Shown here: positions 1 to 9,980 of the stretch, piece by piece | How positions within the stretch are numbered: the first letter of the stretch is position 1 | How the letters are laid out: each line of letters opens with the position of its first letter | Assembly (NCBI GenBank): GCA_964019655.1 | Contig: CAXHTR010000008.1 | Location: forward strand, 186,001-250,000 | DNA from: Perkinsela sp. pyNocScin1 | Taxonomy: Eukaryota > Euglenozoa > Kinetoplastea > Prokinetoplastida > Perkinselidae | Direction of reading: 5' to 3' | Length of the DNA: 64,000 bases | Notes under the pieces: generated by a model | Database searches by the model: none | What the model was told of the DNA's origin: nothing | Seen by the model: only the letters and a program-made list of their open reading frames with translations | Made by a program: the position numbers and the translations under genes

Positions 1-143
1 ACAAGGACTATACCCTTTCGCGGTCAATATTGGACGAAGGCAAGAAAAATTACCGATATAGGTTTTCTTTTGGTGACTATTTCATGCGATTTTCCCACTC
101 ACGAGGGAAACCCGCGCTTTTAAGAGCTTCTGACATTGTTTAG

Positions 144-166
144 CTTTTTTTACTCATTGTTTTTAG
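144..166 (+). promoter_or_regulatory. Probable trans-splice acceptor for the HSP100 gene
   Basis: A T-rich pyrimidine tract ends in AG at 165-166, only 12 bases before the ATG at 179. This is the arrangement of spliced-leader acceptors in kinetoplastids. The same pattern recurs before many genes in this window. It is inferred from sequence pattern only. Confidence 0.55.
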
Positions 167-178
167 CTTGATAATACA

Positions 179-2803
179 ATGCCCTCTGAATGGACCGCTA
201 TGGCACAGAGCGCCCTATCTTCAGCATTCTCAGTTGCAAAAGATAACTCATCTGGCGTTCTATCCCCTTTTCACTTGTGCAGTGTACTTTTCACGGATCC
301 TCGTGGCCTAGGTGCGCGCGTTGCTCAAAAGCTAGGAGTGAACCATTCACATTTAGACCGCATTTTTCGTGAGAAATCGGCTGCTTTACCGTCTCAATCA
401 CCTGCGCCGCGCAACCCCTCTCCCAGCGGAGATATGCAGAGGCTTCTGAATACAGCTGAGCAGCAACGAATTTCACTCGGAGATCAGTTTCTCTCTGTAG
501 ACCATTTTCTTTTGAGCTTGCACGAATCTCGTGAAATCGGAAACATTCTTGATGGTGAAGGTATGAACCAGAACTTGATTGAGGCCACCATTATGGAAAT
601 TCGCAACGGGAAAAATGTGACTTCTGCTAATCAGGAGGGAACATACGAGGCGCTATCAAAATACAGTCAAGATTTATGCTCCCTAGCTGAAGAAGGAAGA
701 ATTGATCCCGTCATTGGCCGAGATGAAGAAATACGAAGAACTATCCGTGTTTTAAGTCGGCGAACAAAGAATAATCCTGTTCTAATTGGAGAGCCAGGTG
801 TGGGTAAAACCGCAATTGTTGAAGGAATCGCGCAAAGGATAGTTCGTGGTGACATCCCGAGTAGCCTCAAAGGAAGAATCTATTCGCTTGATATCGGTGC
901 GCTTATCGCAGGAGCTTCGCATCGCGGGGAGTTTGAGGAGCGTCTGAAGGCTGTCTTGAATGAAATCAAGGAGCATAAAGATGGTGTGATACTTTTCATT
1001 GATGAGATACACCTTGTCCTGGGCGCAGGAAAAGCCGAAGGGGCGATGGATGCTGCCAACTTACTGAAGCCCATGCTTGCCCGCGGTGAGCTACGAACAA
1101 TTGGAGCGACTACTCTTGAAGAATATCGAAAGCATGTCGAAAAGGATGCTGCTTTTGAGCGCCGTTTCCAACCAGTCTATGTAAGTGAACCATCAGTTCC
1201 CGACTGTATATCCATTCTGCGAGGCATACAGGAAAAATACGAAACCCACCACGGAGTACAGATCACAGACAATGCCATTGTTCTCGCTGCACAGCTTGCA
1301 GATCGATACATCTCAACAAGGTTCCTTCCAGATAAAGCCATAGATCTCGTTGATGAAGCGTGCGCCAACACCCGTGTGCAGCTTGATTCAAGGCCTGAAA
1401 AAATAGATACCCTTGAACGTCGCGAGCGCCAGCTTATGATAGAGTCAAAAGCTCTGCAGCGAGATAAGACCAAGGAGAATGAAGATCGATTGGTACACAT
1501 CAATGATGAGCTGAAACGCATTCGCGATGAACTTCACCCACTTGTTGAACGCTATGAAGCTGAGCGTGGCTTAGTGACAAAGCTGAACGAGCTGCAATAT
1601 CGACTTGAAGAAAAGAAGCTCAAGCTTGAAAGGGCTGAGCGCAACCATGACATGGAGGGTGCTGCTGATCTTCGATACAATGCAATTCCACAAATTCAGG
1701 AGCTCATTCGCACAACGAAAGAGCAAATGGAACAAGAGAAGAAAAGTCATATGGTGCAGAACACTGTCACGGAAAATGATATCGCCCTCGTTGTCGCACG
1801 TTGGACGGGAATTCCTGTCAACAAGCTCAACCAAACGGAGCAGCAGCGGTTGCTTTCACTCAGCTCGGTCCTCCATAAGCGTGTTAAAGGCCAGGATGAG
1901 GCAGTTGATGCCGTTGCTGACGCGATTTTGCGTTCTCGTGCCGGTCTCGCAAATCAGCATAAGCCGACTGGCTCTTTTTTGTTCATCGGGCCAACTGGTG
2001 TGGGCAAGACAGAGCTTGCGAAAGCTATCGCCTCCGAGCTTTTCGACAGTGAAAAGAATATGGTACGCATAGACATGAGTGAATACATGGAGCAACACAG
2101 TGTTTCGCGCTTAGTTGGAGCCCCACCAGGATACATCGGTCACGAAGAAGGCGGGCAGCTAACAGAACCCGTCCGCCGCCGCCCGCATACTGTGGTTTTA
2201 TTTGATGAAGTCGAAAAGGCCCACCATAACGTGCTAAACATATTGCTTCAAGTCCTTGATGATGGACGAATCACCGATAGTCACGGTCGAACGGTTGATT
2301 TTACCAACACAGTTATCATCTTAACGTCAAATATTGGAGCGGAGTATCTGCAGCATCATGCAGAGTCCCCCGCTGTAAACGGCAGCGCAAAGAATAAGGT
2401 GATGGAGGCTGTGCGGCGATTTTTCCGACCTGAGTTCCTTAATCGTTTGGATGACATCGTCATGTTCAAGCGGCTTGGATTCTCAGAGTTGGAGGGCATC
2501 CTCGACAACCTGATCAACGATCTTAACAGATACCTCGCCGAGAAGCGTATCGAAGTTGAAGTCGAAATCCCAGCCAAAAAGCACATTATCGAATCTGGGT
2601 ATGATGCAGAATACGGAGCACGACCACTCAAGCGCTGGATCGACCGCAACATTGTGACAGAAATCAGCCGCTTCTTGATCTCTAACCAGCTCCAGGAAGA
2701 TGAAAGAGTCAAGATCGTTCTCAGCTCAGACGGCAGACTCCTTTTTTATAATGTTTCGCAATCAAAGTGGATGAGCACAGTCGGTGATGTTGAGATGATG
2801 TAG
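179..2803 (+). CDS. HSP100: HSP100/ClpB-type AAA+ disaggregase
   Basis: This 874-residue protein has the full ClpB/HSP104 layout: an N-terminal Clp domain, a first AAA+ domain, a coiled-coil middle domain (about 400-530) and a second AAA+ domain. Walker A motifs are GEPGVGKT (204-211) and GPTGVGKT (604-611), and the Walker B motifs end in FIDEIH and LFDEVE. Family members thread aggregated proteins through a hexamer pore using ATP, with HSP70. There is no obvious mitochondrial presequence, so a cytosolic location is likely. One oddity: pore loop 1, normally KYRGE, reads SHRGE (S247-H248), so the usual aromatic residue is a histidine. The pore tyrosine of the second ring (GYIG) is kept. The start follows a pyrimidine tract and AG. 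Confidence 0.96.
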   Translation: MPSEWTAMAQSALSSAFSVAKDNSSGVLSPFHLCSVLFTDPRGLGARVAQKLGVNHSHLDRIFREKSAALPSQSPAPRNPSPSGDMQRLLNTAEQQRISLGDQFLSVDHFLLSLHESREIGNILDGEGMNQNLIEATIMEIRNGKNVTSANQEGTYEALSKYSQDLCSLAEEGRIDPVIGRDEEIRRTIRVLSRRTKNNPVLIGEPGVGKTAIVEGIAQRIVRGDIPSSLKGRIYSLDIGALIAGASHRGEFEERLKAVLNEIKEHKDGVILFIDEIHLVLGAGKAEGAMDAANLLKPMLARGELRTIGATTLEEYRKHVEKDAAFERRFQPVYVSEPSVPDCISILRGIQEKYETHHGVQITDNAIVLAAQLADRYISTRFLPDKAIDLVDEACANTRVQLDSRPEKIDTLERRERQLMIESKALQRDKTKENEDRLVHINDELKRIRDELHPLVERYEAERGLVTKLNELQYRLEEKKLKLERAERNHDMEGAADLRYNAIPQIQELIRTTKEQMEQEKKSHMVQNTVTENDIALVVARWTGIPVNKLNQTEQQRLLSLSSVLHKRVKGQDEAVDAVADAILRSRAGLANQHKPTGSFLFIGPTGVGKTELAKAIASELFDSEKNMVRIDMSEYMEQHSVSRLVGAPPGYIGHEEGGQLTEPVRRRPHTVVLFDEVEKAHHNVLNILLQVLDDGRITDSHGRTVDFTNTVIILTSNIGAEYLQHHAESPAVNGSAKNKVMEAVRRFFRPEFLNRLDDIVMFKRLGFSELEGILDNLINDLNRYLAEKRIEVEVEIPAKKHIIESGYDAEYGARPLKRWIDRNIVTEISRFLISNQLQEDERVKIVLSSDGRLLFYNVSQSKWMSTVGDVEMM

Positions 2804-2917
2804 ATACGCTGATCCATAAGTCCCATAACGTGGCGTACGCCCAAAGTTTACTATAGGAATAATAGTTGGTTTGCGTGATATATACACGGTTTCTTTAGAG
2901 TGTGTGTTTTTGTCTGA

Positions 2918-3583
2918 ATGTTACGCTTGGGTCTGTTTCCTCTTTTATCTACTGCAATGATTGATCGATCACGCTTGATGCGCGCATCGCTTGACGTCGA
3001 CATGCCCACATCGGCTGTTCCCCGTGGTGTTGAGCGAGGCTACGTCAATCGCCTCATGTCTCTCGGACTCCCACCCTGGGCAGCCTTCGGCGGTGCCGTT
3101 GACAAGCGGACGCGATACAAGCTGTGCAACCCCCACCCTGGAGTATATCCCACTGCACCACACAAGCTCAAAGAAATATGGATGTACGAGCGTATCCGAT
3201 GTCGAGTCCGATCAACACGATCGCTCGGGCACTCATACAAGCAGCTACGGCACCCCGGCATGGAGGTTGGCGTGTGGTTCAGCGATATTCTCGATCACTG
3301 GGTGCAAATTCCGCACGTTCCACAGGCAAGGTACGCCATTGAAAAAGCCGGTGGCATAGATAATTTCATCTTGAGTACGCCGGGAAACGAGCTCAAGTCT
3401 ACATATGGAGAGCGACTGCGGCGGCACCTGCTCGCCCGTAAAGGAGAAATCGAGAAAAACTTTATTTTGGAAAAGTCTGCACGATCTCTCGCTGATGCGA
3501 TGTACGCACAGTGGAAAAGCGACCCTAGCTTGCTGCATGAGTACGGTATACATCCAGTAGACATTAAAACAGCGCTAAGTTAA
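2918..3583 (+). CDS. MRPL28: Mitochondrial ribosomal protein bL28m
   Basis: The 221-residue product contains a segment around residues 138-170 (AIEKAGGIDNFIL, then a basic GERLRRHLLARKGEI stretch) that matches the hallmark of mitochondrial L28 proteins, in which the conserved 'K-x-GG-[LI]-D-x-[YF]-[LI]-L' precedes a basic helix. The N-terminus is rich in leucine, serine and arginine, compatible with mitochondrial import. The protein would belong to the large mitoribosomal subunit. It lies 114 bases after HSP100 on the same strand. Methionine 14 is an alternative start. The assignment rests on motif recognition without a database search. Confidence 0.7.
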   Translation: MLRLGLFPLLSTAMIDRSRLMRASLDVDMPTSAVPRGVERGYVNRLMSLGLPPWAAFGGAVDKRTRYKLCNPHPGVYPTAPHKLKEIWMYERIRCRVRSTRSLGHSYKQLRHPGMEVGVWFSDILDHWVQIPHVPQARYAIEKAGGIDNFILSTPGNELKSTYGERLRRHLLARKGEIEKNFILEKSARSLADAMYAQWKSDPSLLHEYGIHPVDIKTALS

Positions 3584-3677
3584 GAACCAGCGGGGCCTTG
3601 TGTTCTTTTTCTGCTTAGAAATCAAGTAAGTATTGGAACAAGTTCCCTTTTTATTGGAGACCCTAAGTGATTCTCAA

Positions 3678-4628
3678 ATGCTCCAACTCACGCGAGTTTC
3701 GCTTCTCAAAGACGGTATCTCAGCCATGCTGTGCTCTAAGTGGCTTGACAGCAAAGAAGATCTCCTCTCGCAGATCAACCAAGGCACGATGGGGAAGCTA
3801 TACTGTTCACCAAAACTGGATGGAATTCGATGCGTTGCTACTCTCAAAGGACTGTTCTCACGAAATCGTCTCAAGTTCGACAGCTGCCGACATGTGCATG
3901 CTGACGTCTGTCGGCTCCTGTTAACGCGATACAGAGACTTCAATCCAAAGAAAATAACCCTGGATGGTGAGTTGTTCTTTTCCGGAAAAGACCTGCCTTT
4001 CGAAAAGATTGTGAGCGCAGTGAAAACGACAGCGAAGAACGCAACGAATTCTGATTTGAAGCTTCAAAGCAAAATCAAGTACCATATTTTTGACATGGTA
4101 GTCGCGGGTCGGGTCAAGAGCATGCCGTATATCGAGCGAATGTTTCACTTACAGCAGATGTTGAAGAATGCTTCTACTAAAATGCCCAGGCACAGCCTCA
4201 CGCTCGTGCCCGTGCGGTCATTCAAAACACAGGATGAGCTTGACTCGCACCTTGAAGGGTACTTGGACCGCGGTATGGAGGGAATAGTTGTGCGAACCCC
4301 GCTGGGTATGTATGAGCCCGGGAAGCGCAGCAAAGGGATAATGAAGTACGTCCCGATGATGGAAGAGGAGTTTGACATCTACGATGTCAAGCCTGGACAG
4401 GGCAAGTTCAAAGGCTCGCTTGGATCATTGTGCTGTGTCACTGTAAAGGGAAAGAAGTTCTTCGCGAACCCTGGCGTTGACGAGGAGATGCGTAAAAAGT
4501 GGTGGAAAGGGCGGAGAAGCCTCATCGGCAAAAAAGCAACTGTTCGATTTACTCGGTACACAGCGCAAGGCGTCCCGCGATTCCCTCTCGCAAAGAGCAT
4601 CCGCAATGCGGGAAATAAGCGTGTTTAG
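3678..4628 (+). CDS. Small ATP-dependent DNA ligase, mitochondrial (kinetoplast) type
   Basis: Starting at the first ATG, the product is 316 residues, the size of minimal ATP-dependent ligases. It shows nucleotidyltransferase motif I KLDGIR with the adenylated lysine at K46, motif III LDGEL, motif IV EGIVVR and a motif V lysine in GIMKYVPM. A C-terminal OB fold ends in GVPRFP, the signature seen in bacteriophage, chlorella-virus and kinetoplast ligases. The reaction is sealing of DNA nicks through an enzyme-AMP intermediate. Kinetoplastids use two such enzymes (LIG k alpha and beta) for mitochondrial DNA; which one this is cannot be settled here. The longer reading frame opens at TTG (3633). 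A good acceptor, pyrimidine tract plus AG, ends at 3618. Confidence 0.9.
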   Translation: MLQLTRVSLLKDGISAMLCSKWLDSKEDLLSQINQGTMGKLYCSPKLDGIRCVATLKGLFSRNRLKFDSCRHVHADVCRLLLTRYRDFNPKKITLDGELFFSGKDLPFEKIVSAVKTTAKNATNSDLKLQSKIKYHIFDMVVAGRVKSMPYIERMFHLQQMLKNASTKMPRHSLTLVPVRSFKTQDELDSHLEGYLDRGMEGIVVRTPLGMYEPGKRSKGIMKYVPMMEEEFDIYDVKPGQGKFKGSLGSLCCVTVKGKKFFANPGVDEEMRKKWWKGRRSLIGKKATVRFTRYTAQGVPRFPLAKSIRNAGNKRV

Positions 4629-4747
4629 ACATCGTTCAGCGTATGAAATACTTTCACTTGTACCAATTTAACATTAAAACAGTATTTTCCAGTCTTAGCT
4701 CAAACTGTTTACTACGTTTGCTCACAACACTAAATTTAAGAAAAAAG

Positions 4748-4993
4748 ATGAGTGAAGCACGTATTTCTATGTACGAAATGGTGCGACAAGCAGCTACACC
4801 GACAGAAGACCACTTACGCAGCCTAGGGTATTATTCAGCAGAGCTGAAGCCGATTGTGGATAGAATGACACAAGATATAAAATTTCAGGACAAAAGGTGG
4901 CCAATACACAGCTCTCAAATGAATACGAAAATCGAGGATGAATCGAAGGTGAATGCTCTCGCAGACAGACTCAAAAGGGTTCAAAAAAGATAA
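4748..4993 (+). CDS. Small hypothetical protein (81 residues)
   Basis: A short ORF begins at an ATG after an A-rich leader and lies in the plus block between the ligase and a leucine-rich repeat gene, where a gene of this size fits the spacing. The product is charged and helical in composition, without a signal peptide or membrane segment, and ends in a basic RVQKR tail. I do not recognise the family. The reading frame is open further upstream from 4643, but that would add a hydrophobic, untypical N-terminus. Confidence 0.5.
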   Translation: MSEARISMYEMVRQAATPTEDHLRSLGYYSAELKPIVDRMTQDIKFQDKRWPIHSSQMNTKIEDESKVNALADRLKRVQKR

Positions 4994-5153
4994 ACTGCGG
5001 ATCTCCGAGGGTTGATCTACGCACTGATGACCAATGATCACCTTCTGTGTGTTCTCGAGAAGTTGCTAGAATGCGTTTTGTACGGTACGATTGAATTCTC
5101 TGGAAGCTATGTGCTCATGTACGCTGTGTTCCTTCAGCTCCTCTACAATTAAA

Positions 5154-6179
5154 ATGCTTCAAAATCTATTTTGCTGGCTTGTGTCATTCCAGCGGCACGT
5201 CCTGTGCGCAGGACAGCAGCAGCGACATCGCTTTGTTGATTACGGGGGAATGAGCGATCATCAAAGAGGCGAAATGCTGATTGAACGCGTGAAAGTCAAC
5301 AGATCACACACCTTTATTCTCGAAGATCCTGCCAATGCCAACAAAGACATCTGCGAGTGGGCTGGTGTTGACTGCGATGGCGCAGGAAACGTCGTCAGCG
5401 TCGCTTGGGAATTTTGCTGCCTCAGCGGGTACATGGACCTGTCGTGGATACCCCCGAAGACAGCGCGATTTTTTCTTCAAGGCAACGACGTGAGCGGGAC
5501 GCTCGAGGCCGTCAAGCTCCCACGAGGCCTGCGGATCATTGACATCGATGGGTGCGCATTTCACGGAGAACTACGATTTCTTGACCTCCCGGCGTCACTT
5601 GAAACACTCAACGTAGCAGGGAACAACCTGACTGGAATGGTGTGGATAACCGGCGCCCAGCGAAACCTACGCAACGCTGACATCCGTTTGAATTTTTTCG
5701 AGAATATCATTAGCGACTCTGCACAGTCTTTCGCTGTCATCCGGGGATTGCCTTCAGTCGTTGAGCTGGCTGAGAATCAGCACCTGTATAGAATGATAGC
5801 GACCATAAAGAACCGCGACACACTCGTGTCCCGTGAGCACGAGCACAAGGTTTGGCTACGCTCTGTGTACGCGGACGATGAAGGACATATTCAGAACATT
5901 TTCTGGCCAAGAATGATGCTCGAAGGGGAGGTGCAGCTGCATGGGCTGCCCCAATTTCTTCGTTCCATGCACATGAACGATAATAAGATTAGTGGAAGGC
6001 TCGATTGCCAGTCGCTCCCAGTTTCACTACGCGTAATGGACTTCAGAAATAACTTGATCACGCAGGAGGTTTTGCAGATAGATATCGGCGTTAATCTTGA
6101 GTCTGTCGACCTTCGTGGGAACGATATCAAACAAGTGCAGAGTGTGGATGGCGGTGATGTCTCGATAGTGAAAGTGTGA
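5154..6179 (+). CDS. Secreted or surface leucine-rich repeat protein
   Basis: From the ATG at 5154 the product is 341 residues, with a hydrophobic N-terminus (LFCWLVSF) that could be a signal peptide cleaved near the CAG. A conserved module follows (EWAGVDCDGAGNVVSV, then DLSWIPP), then leucine-rich repeats of about 23 residues with consensus L-P-x-x-L-x-x-L-x-x-x-x-N-x-x-x-G. It shares this architecture with the minus-strand gene at 55711-56727, so both belong to one family in this genome. The ligand or role is unknown. The longest frame opens with TTG at 5091; ATG 5154 is preferred because a pyrimidine tract with CAG lies just upstream. Confidence 0.8.
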   Translation: MLQNLFCWLVSFQRHVLCAGQQQRHRFVDYGGMSDHQRGEMLIERVKVNRSHTFILEDPANANKDICEWAGVDCDGAGNVVSVAWEFCCLSGYMDLSWIPPKTARFFLQGNDVSGTLEAVKLPRGLRIIDIDGCAFHGELRFLDLPASLETLNVAGNNLTGMVWITGAQRNLRNADIRLNFFENIISDSAQSFAVIRGLPSVVELAENQHLYRMIATIKNRDTLVSREHEHKVWLRSVYADDEGHIQNIFWPRMMLEGEVQLHGLPQFLRSMHMNDNKISGRLDCQSLPVSLRVMDFRNNLITQEVLQIDIGVNLESVDLRGNDIKQVQSVDGGDVSIVKV

Positions 6180-6315
6180 TTTAGGCCGAAATACCTACAG
6201 ACAATATTATTTGAGCACAAAGGATCTAGAAAATTTCAATACTTGAGATTTATACATCCAGCTTTTACTCATTTTAGGAAGCAAATGATTTACGACCGGA
6301 ACTTCACAACTGCTC

Positions 6316-8139
6316 ATGCCCACGCTATGCCGCGATCCTCTATGGAGACCTTTGAGATCAGCGAAATATGAAATAGCTCCACACTGCAGCAAAAGAGTGA
6401 ATTATGGCCTGAAAAGACACTGCAAGCAATATGAATGTGCTATAAAGAACGACTCTGCCAAAAAACAGAGCGTGCCTGGTATTTGTCGGAGTGAAGTTGT
6501 GATAGCCGATTCCCGTGTGATAACGCAGTTGGAGCCCACGAAGCCTTCTGAGATACGCCAATACAGTGCAGCCAGCATTGAAGCACTTTCTAAATTGTCC
6601 ACGCACGCCTTGAGTTTGTGTTTTCAGCGAGCTACAAGTCTCGTAAAAACGCAAAGTTTTCGTAGAAATGGTGCCAAACAGGGATGTGATCTAACTATGC
6701 GGAGCCCACTCATTCAGAAGCTTATATTTTTATACGCAGAGCACTTTTACCGAGGCAGGTCGAATTTCCACGTCGATATGACCTTTCTTCGCAGTATCGC
6801 GCACATCGATGAGAAGGGGGCATGCATCGGCCTCTCCCGTGACCTACTGACCCGGTGCGTTTTCCAACAGAATGTCGGTCACAAGCGAGGAGACAGATCG
6901 ATTCTGCCCTTGCAAAGTAGCCAGATCCGAGATTTCCATGTCTATCAGCTCGCAGAAATCATTTGCATCCTTTCAACCAATTTGCTTCTTTGCGACCAGA
7001 ATGTTCTTCTCTTGCTATGCAACACACTTGAGGTAAAAGTACATGAGATTTTACACCAATCGCACAAACGAAAAGCTATCTTTACGTGGACCACATTCAC
7101 GGCGTCACAGGCGCTTGCATGCGTTTCTGCGCTCGCGAAAATGAAAGTCTATCACACAGTTTTGAAGTCCCTTCTCAACTACATGGCGAGCATGCCGCCC
7201 AGGTCGCGTCTCGGCTCCACATCTATTTCTTCACTCAATGTCGATAAGCTTACCGAGGCCTTGGTTTATCTCAACGATGCACCAGAGTTGGTCACAGAGA
7301 GTGACTTTCTACAATTTTTGAGGCGCATTTTTCTCGAAATCGAATATATTTCGCCGCAGAGTGTGTCGCACCTCATCAGCCTTATGGCGGACCGGCAGGT
7401 GCACAAAGCACAACACCCGCGCTATGTGACATCTGAGCAGTCTGTACTTGAATCAGGGCAGAAATCTGGAAAGAAGGTGGAATGTTCGTTTTCTCTCAAT
7501 AAGGGTTCCGCTGGTCCAGTTGATGAAATCCTTCAAATTATCGACGATACGGTGCTGAAAAGGCTGCCCGAGATGAGTGTATTTGACATTTGTCGCGTCA
7601 TGCGCGCGATGGCCGCCGATCTCGTTGGAGTAGGCTCTGCAGAGCTGTGGAAAGCACTCTTGAGGCAAATTTATATTCTTTGCCAGGGCAAGCATACGGC
7701 GCTGATTCAATCGAGTCCAGAGCAAGGGCTCGGAAACGAGCTTGTGCCGCGCCAGAAACGGTGCAAGAAACAGCATGTACCGCAGCGACGGAACTTGCTT
7801 GATGCCTACGCGACGATCTTGGTGATTCTACCGAAGCTTGAGCTACGCCTGCGCCCCTTGGCTGAGGGTGAGGTGGATGTCTTTTGTAATGACGAGCACT
7901 TGCTGAAGCTTGTGGCGAGCAATATCCCGACCAATATTCTTCAATCACGACCAAATTACTACAAAGGTATCATCTCCAAGCTTCGACGGGCGTACTCAGA
8001 CTACCCAGAGCTGTACGAAATCAATGCAGAGCTATGGGAGGTCGTGAAGCTTGCAAGGGTGCCAGTACACGGTAAGCCGAAGCGCAAGCACTATCGAACG
8101 CCGATAGCGTCGAAGGGCGGTGCGCGACGTCGAGGATAG
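6316..8139 (+). CDS. Helical-repeat protein, possibly organellar RNA binding
   Basis: The 607-residue product has an arginine/lysine-rich N-terminus compatible with mitochondrial targeting. It contains several helix-pair repeats of about 35-40 residues, for example FHVYQLAEIICIL, FTASQALACVSAL, LNVDKLTEALVYL and MSVFDICRVMRAM. These resemble the alpha-helical repeats of FASTK, OPR and HPR organellar RNA-binding proteins. No C-terminal RAP domain is seen; the C-terminus is a basic tail (KPKRKHYR...GGARRRG). A role in mitochondrial RNA metabolism or ribosome assembly is inference. A short upstream ORF from the ATG at 6285 overlaps the chosen start in another frame. It is the last gene of the first plus block. 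Confidence 0.6.
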   Translation: MPTLCRDPLWRPLRSAKYEIAPHCSKRVNYGLKRHCKQYECAIKNDSAKKQSVPGICRSEVVIADSRVITQLEPTKPSEIRQYSAASIEALSKLSTHALSLCFQRATSLVKTQSFRRNGAKQGCDLTMRSPLIQKLIFLYAEHFYRGRSNFHVDMTFLRSIAHIDEKGACIGLSRDLLTRCVFQQNVGHKRGDRSILPLQSSQIRDFHVYQLAEIICILSTNLLLCDQNVLLLLCNTLEVKVHEILHQSHKRKAIFTWTTFTASQALACVSALAKMKVYHTVLKSLLNYMASMPPRSRLGSTSISSLNVDKLTEALVYLNDAPELVTESDFLQFLRRIFLEIEYISPQSVSHLISLMADRQVHKAQHPRYVTSEQSVLESGQKSGKKVECSFSLNKGSAGPVDEILQIIDDTVLKRLPEMSVFDICRVMRAMAADLVGVGSAELWKALLRQIYILCQGKHTALIQSSPEQGLGNELVPRQKRCKKQHVPQRRNLLDAYATILVILPKLELRLRPLAEGEVDVFCNDEHLLKLVASNIPTNILQSRPNYYKGIISKLRRAYSDYPELYEINAELWEVVKLARVPVHGKPKRKHYRTPIASKGGARRRG

Positions 8140-8388
8140 GACTCTTGGAGGAAAATGAAAGCAGGTTCAGGGGTATTTTTGTGATTATCGAGAACCACAG
8201 CATTAGAGCACAGAATTTCATGCAACCTTGAGCTTGTGGCTTGTAATTTTTGTATCTTCTCATAAAATTCACAATGTAGACTTCGAAGAATAATTGTTGC
8301 GGCCGCTCCTATTCGCCTTGATCGCATGCGCTGAAGATGAATAGTATTAAGTCGCTAATGCACATTTCTTAATTCTCTTTACGTGCAT

Positions 8389-8715
8389 TTACATTAGATT
8401 TTCAGAAGCCCAAATCATATGAATAAGCCTCTTAGCAGATCCCGTCTTCGAGACACAATATTGAGTATAGTAGCACGGCTTTATGACGGCTGGGGCTTCA
8501 AACGACGAGTTTCTTGAAGATGGGAGATTCGTGAGATCAAATAAGCAGATGTCGATAACCCGGGCACATGCCACAAGCGGCTTAAAAGACTCAGCTTCTT
8601 GTGCCACCTGCTGGAGTTGTATGATATGGAAATTCCTCTGTGTCAATGTTACAGCAATCAGAAGATGCGGATGATCGGGGGTGTGATAGTCTCGTCCCGA
8701 GAGAAAAGCCTGCAT
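8389..8715 (-). CDS. Possible small hypothetical protein (108 residues)
   Basis: This ORF lies downstream of the RFC gene on the same strand and is preceded by a strong acceptor-like sequence (T-tract plus AG, complement of 8804-8820). The composition looks protein-like, with a central hydrophobic beta-like stretch (LLIAVTL) and no low complexity. However, other ATGs occur between the acceptor and the chosen start, and I do not recognise a family. It could instead be the 3' untranslated region of RFC in the convergent interval 8140-8847. The rest of that interval shows nothing else. Confidence 0.35.
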   Translation of the reverse strand: MQAFLSGRDYHTPDHPHLLIAVTLTQRNFHIIQLQQVAQEAESFKPLVACARVIDICLFDLTNLPSSRNSSFEAPAVIKPCYYTQYCVSKTGSAKRLIHMIWASENLM

Positions 8716-8847
8716 GGCTGAACATTGGCTCGCACACGGACGCGACAGAACATTTATAAGATCTCATGTTTCTTTAAGCTCAACAGACGTCTAATATTTG
8801 CTTCTAGGGTGAAAAAAGATGCGATCAAAGGGTAAAATATCCACTCA

Positions 8848-9879
8848 TTACGTTTTTAGAATACAAAAAGCGCTCGAATCTCGGATGGATGCTTCTTTCG
8901 CGAGCTGGAAAATACTAACCAGACAATGGACACCCGTTGATTCTGCAACCCCTTGGGCTATCATATGCTCTAAAGTCGATAGCTCGTCGATCACGAACGC
9001 CTTGGCAGACTCTTTCCAGTTGAGCTCAAGAGCACGCGGATATAGTTGCCCGAGAAAGTCGGCAAGAGCGATATTCGATTCTTTGAGAATTCGGCCCAAA
9101 AGCGCGTACGATTTCGTGAAGCTCGACTCAACAAGGGCTTCGAAAATTTGCTCTATCAGAGCGGGGGACGGCGCACCTGTACATTTATGCACAACGTCTT
9201 CAGTGATTTCATCAAATGACATGGTGGCGCCTTGGACAATATTTATACACCGGCGCATATCACCACCGCTTATTCGCACCGCTGCCTCAACGCCCTCCTT
9301 CGTATGCGCAATCTTTTCGCTTTGCAAAATGGACATGATTCTATCCACCATGTCGCTCTGCTCGAGGGGTGCAAATCTATACTTGGTGCATCGTGACTGT
9401 AGCGCTGGAATTAGCTTGTTCACATTATTGCAGATGATACAGAAACGAACATTTGTGGTGTATTTTTCAATGATGCGTCGAAGTGCAGCTTGGGCATCGT
9501 GCGTCATCTGGTCTGCTTCGTCAAGAATGATCAACTTGTATGGTACGCTGGAAAAAACAATAGAAGTTGAAGCAAAGTCCTTGATCTGATTCCGGACAAC
9601 GTCGATTCCACGCTCATCACTTGCGTTAAGCTCGAGCGTATTGTTTTTCATACCATGTTGACCGTATATGAGGCGAGCGCACGATAGTATCATCGTTGTT
9701 TTCCCTGTGCCAGGGGGCCCATAGAAGAGAATATGCGGCAGCTGATTGCTTCGAAGAAGCTTTTGGATCGACTTCATGATTTCTCGGTGCGAGATGATAT
9801 CCTGCATTTCCATTGGGCGGTATTTTTCTACCCACGGGAGAAAAGCACCTGCATTATTCTTTGCTTCAGTCCCAAGCAT
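8848..9879 (-). CDS. RFC3: Replication factor C small subunit, RFC3/RFC5 type
   Basis: Starting at the ATG at 9879 the protein is 343 residues, the usual length for an RFC small subunit. It begins with LPWVEKYRP, then Walker A GPPGTGKT, the sensor and Walker B region LIILDEADQM, the SRC motif (ALQSRC) and the RFC-box GDMRRCINI. The ISHREI and LELNASDERGIDVVR segments match yeast Rfc3 and human RFC5 best. The product is part of the pentameric clamp loader that opens PCNA at primer-template junctions. The open frame extends upstream to 10119, but that extension overlaps the preceding gene's 3' end and has no family similarity. A second possible ATG is at 9924. Confidence 0.93.
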   Translation of the reverse strand: MLGTEAKNNAGAFLPWVEKYRPMEMQDIISHREIMKSIQKLLRSNQLPHILFYGPPGTGKTTMILSCARLIYGQHGMKNNTLELNASDERGIDVVRNQIKDFASTSIVFSSVPYKLIILDEADQMTHDAQAALRRIIEKYTTNVRFCIICNNVNKLIPALQSRCTKYRFAPLEQSDMVDRIMSILQSEKIAHTKEGVEAAVRISGGDMRRCINIVQGATMSFDEITEDVVHKCTGAPSPALIEQIFEALVESSFTKSYALLGRILKESNIALADFLGQLYPRALELNWKESAKAFVIDELSTLEHMIAQGVAESTGVHCLVSIFQLAKEASIRDSSAFCILKT

Positions 9880-9980
9880 TATGATTGTTGAAGTGAGGGA
9901 AAACAGGTCTTTCCTTTGGAGCATATTGGGTGAAAGCAAAGCAATAAAAGTATTAACACACTCTCCTATAGGAACTGTAG

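Noticed and set aside
1605-2072. Second plus-strand frame inside the HSP100 gene
   Set aside because: It is a shadow of the coding frame; composition is serine/arginine biased as in out-of-frame reading and there is no start context.
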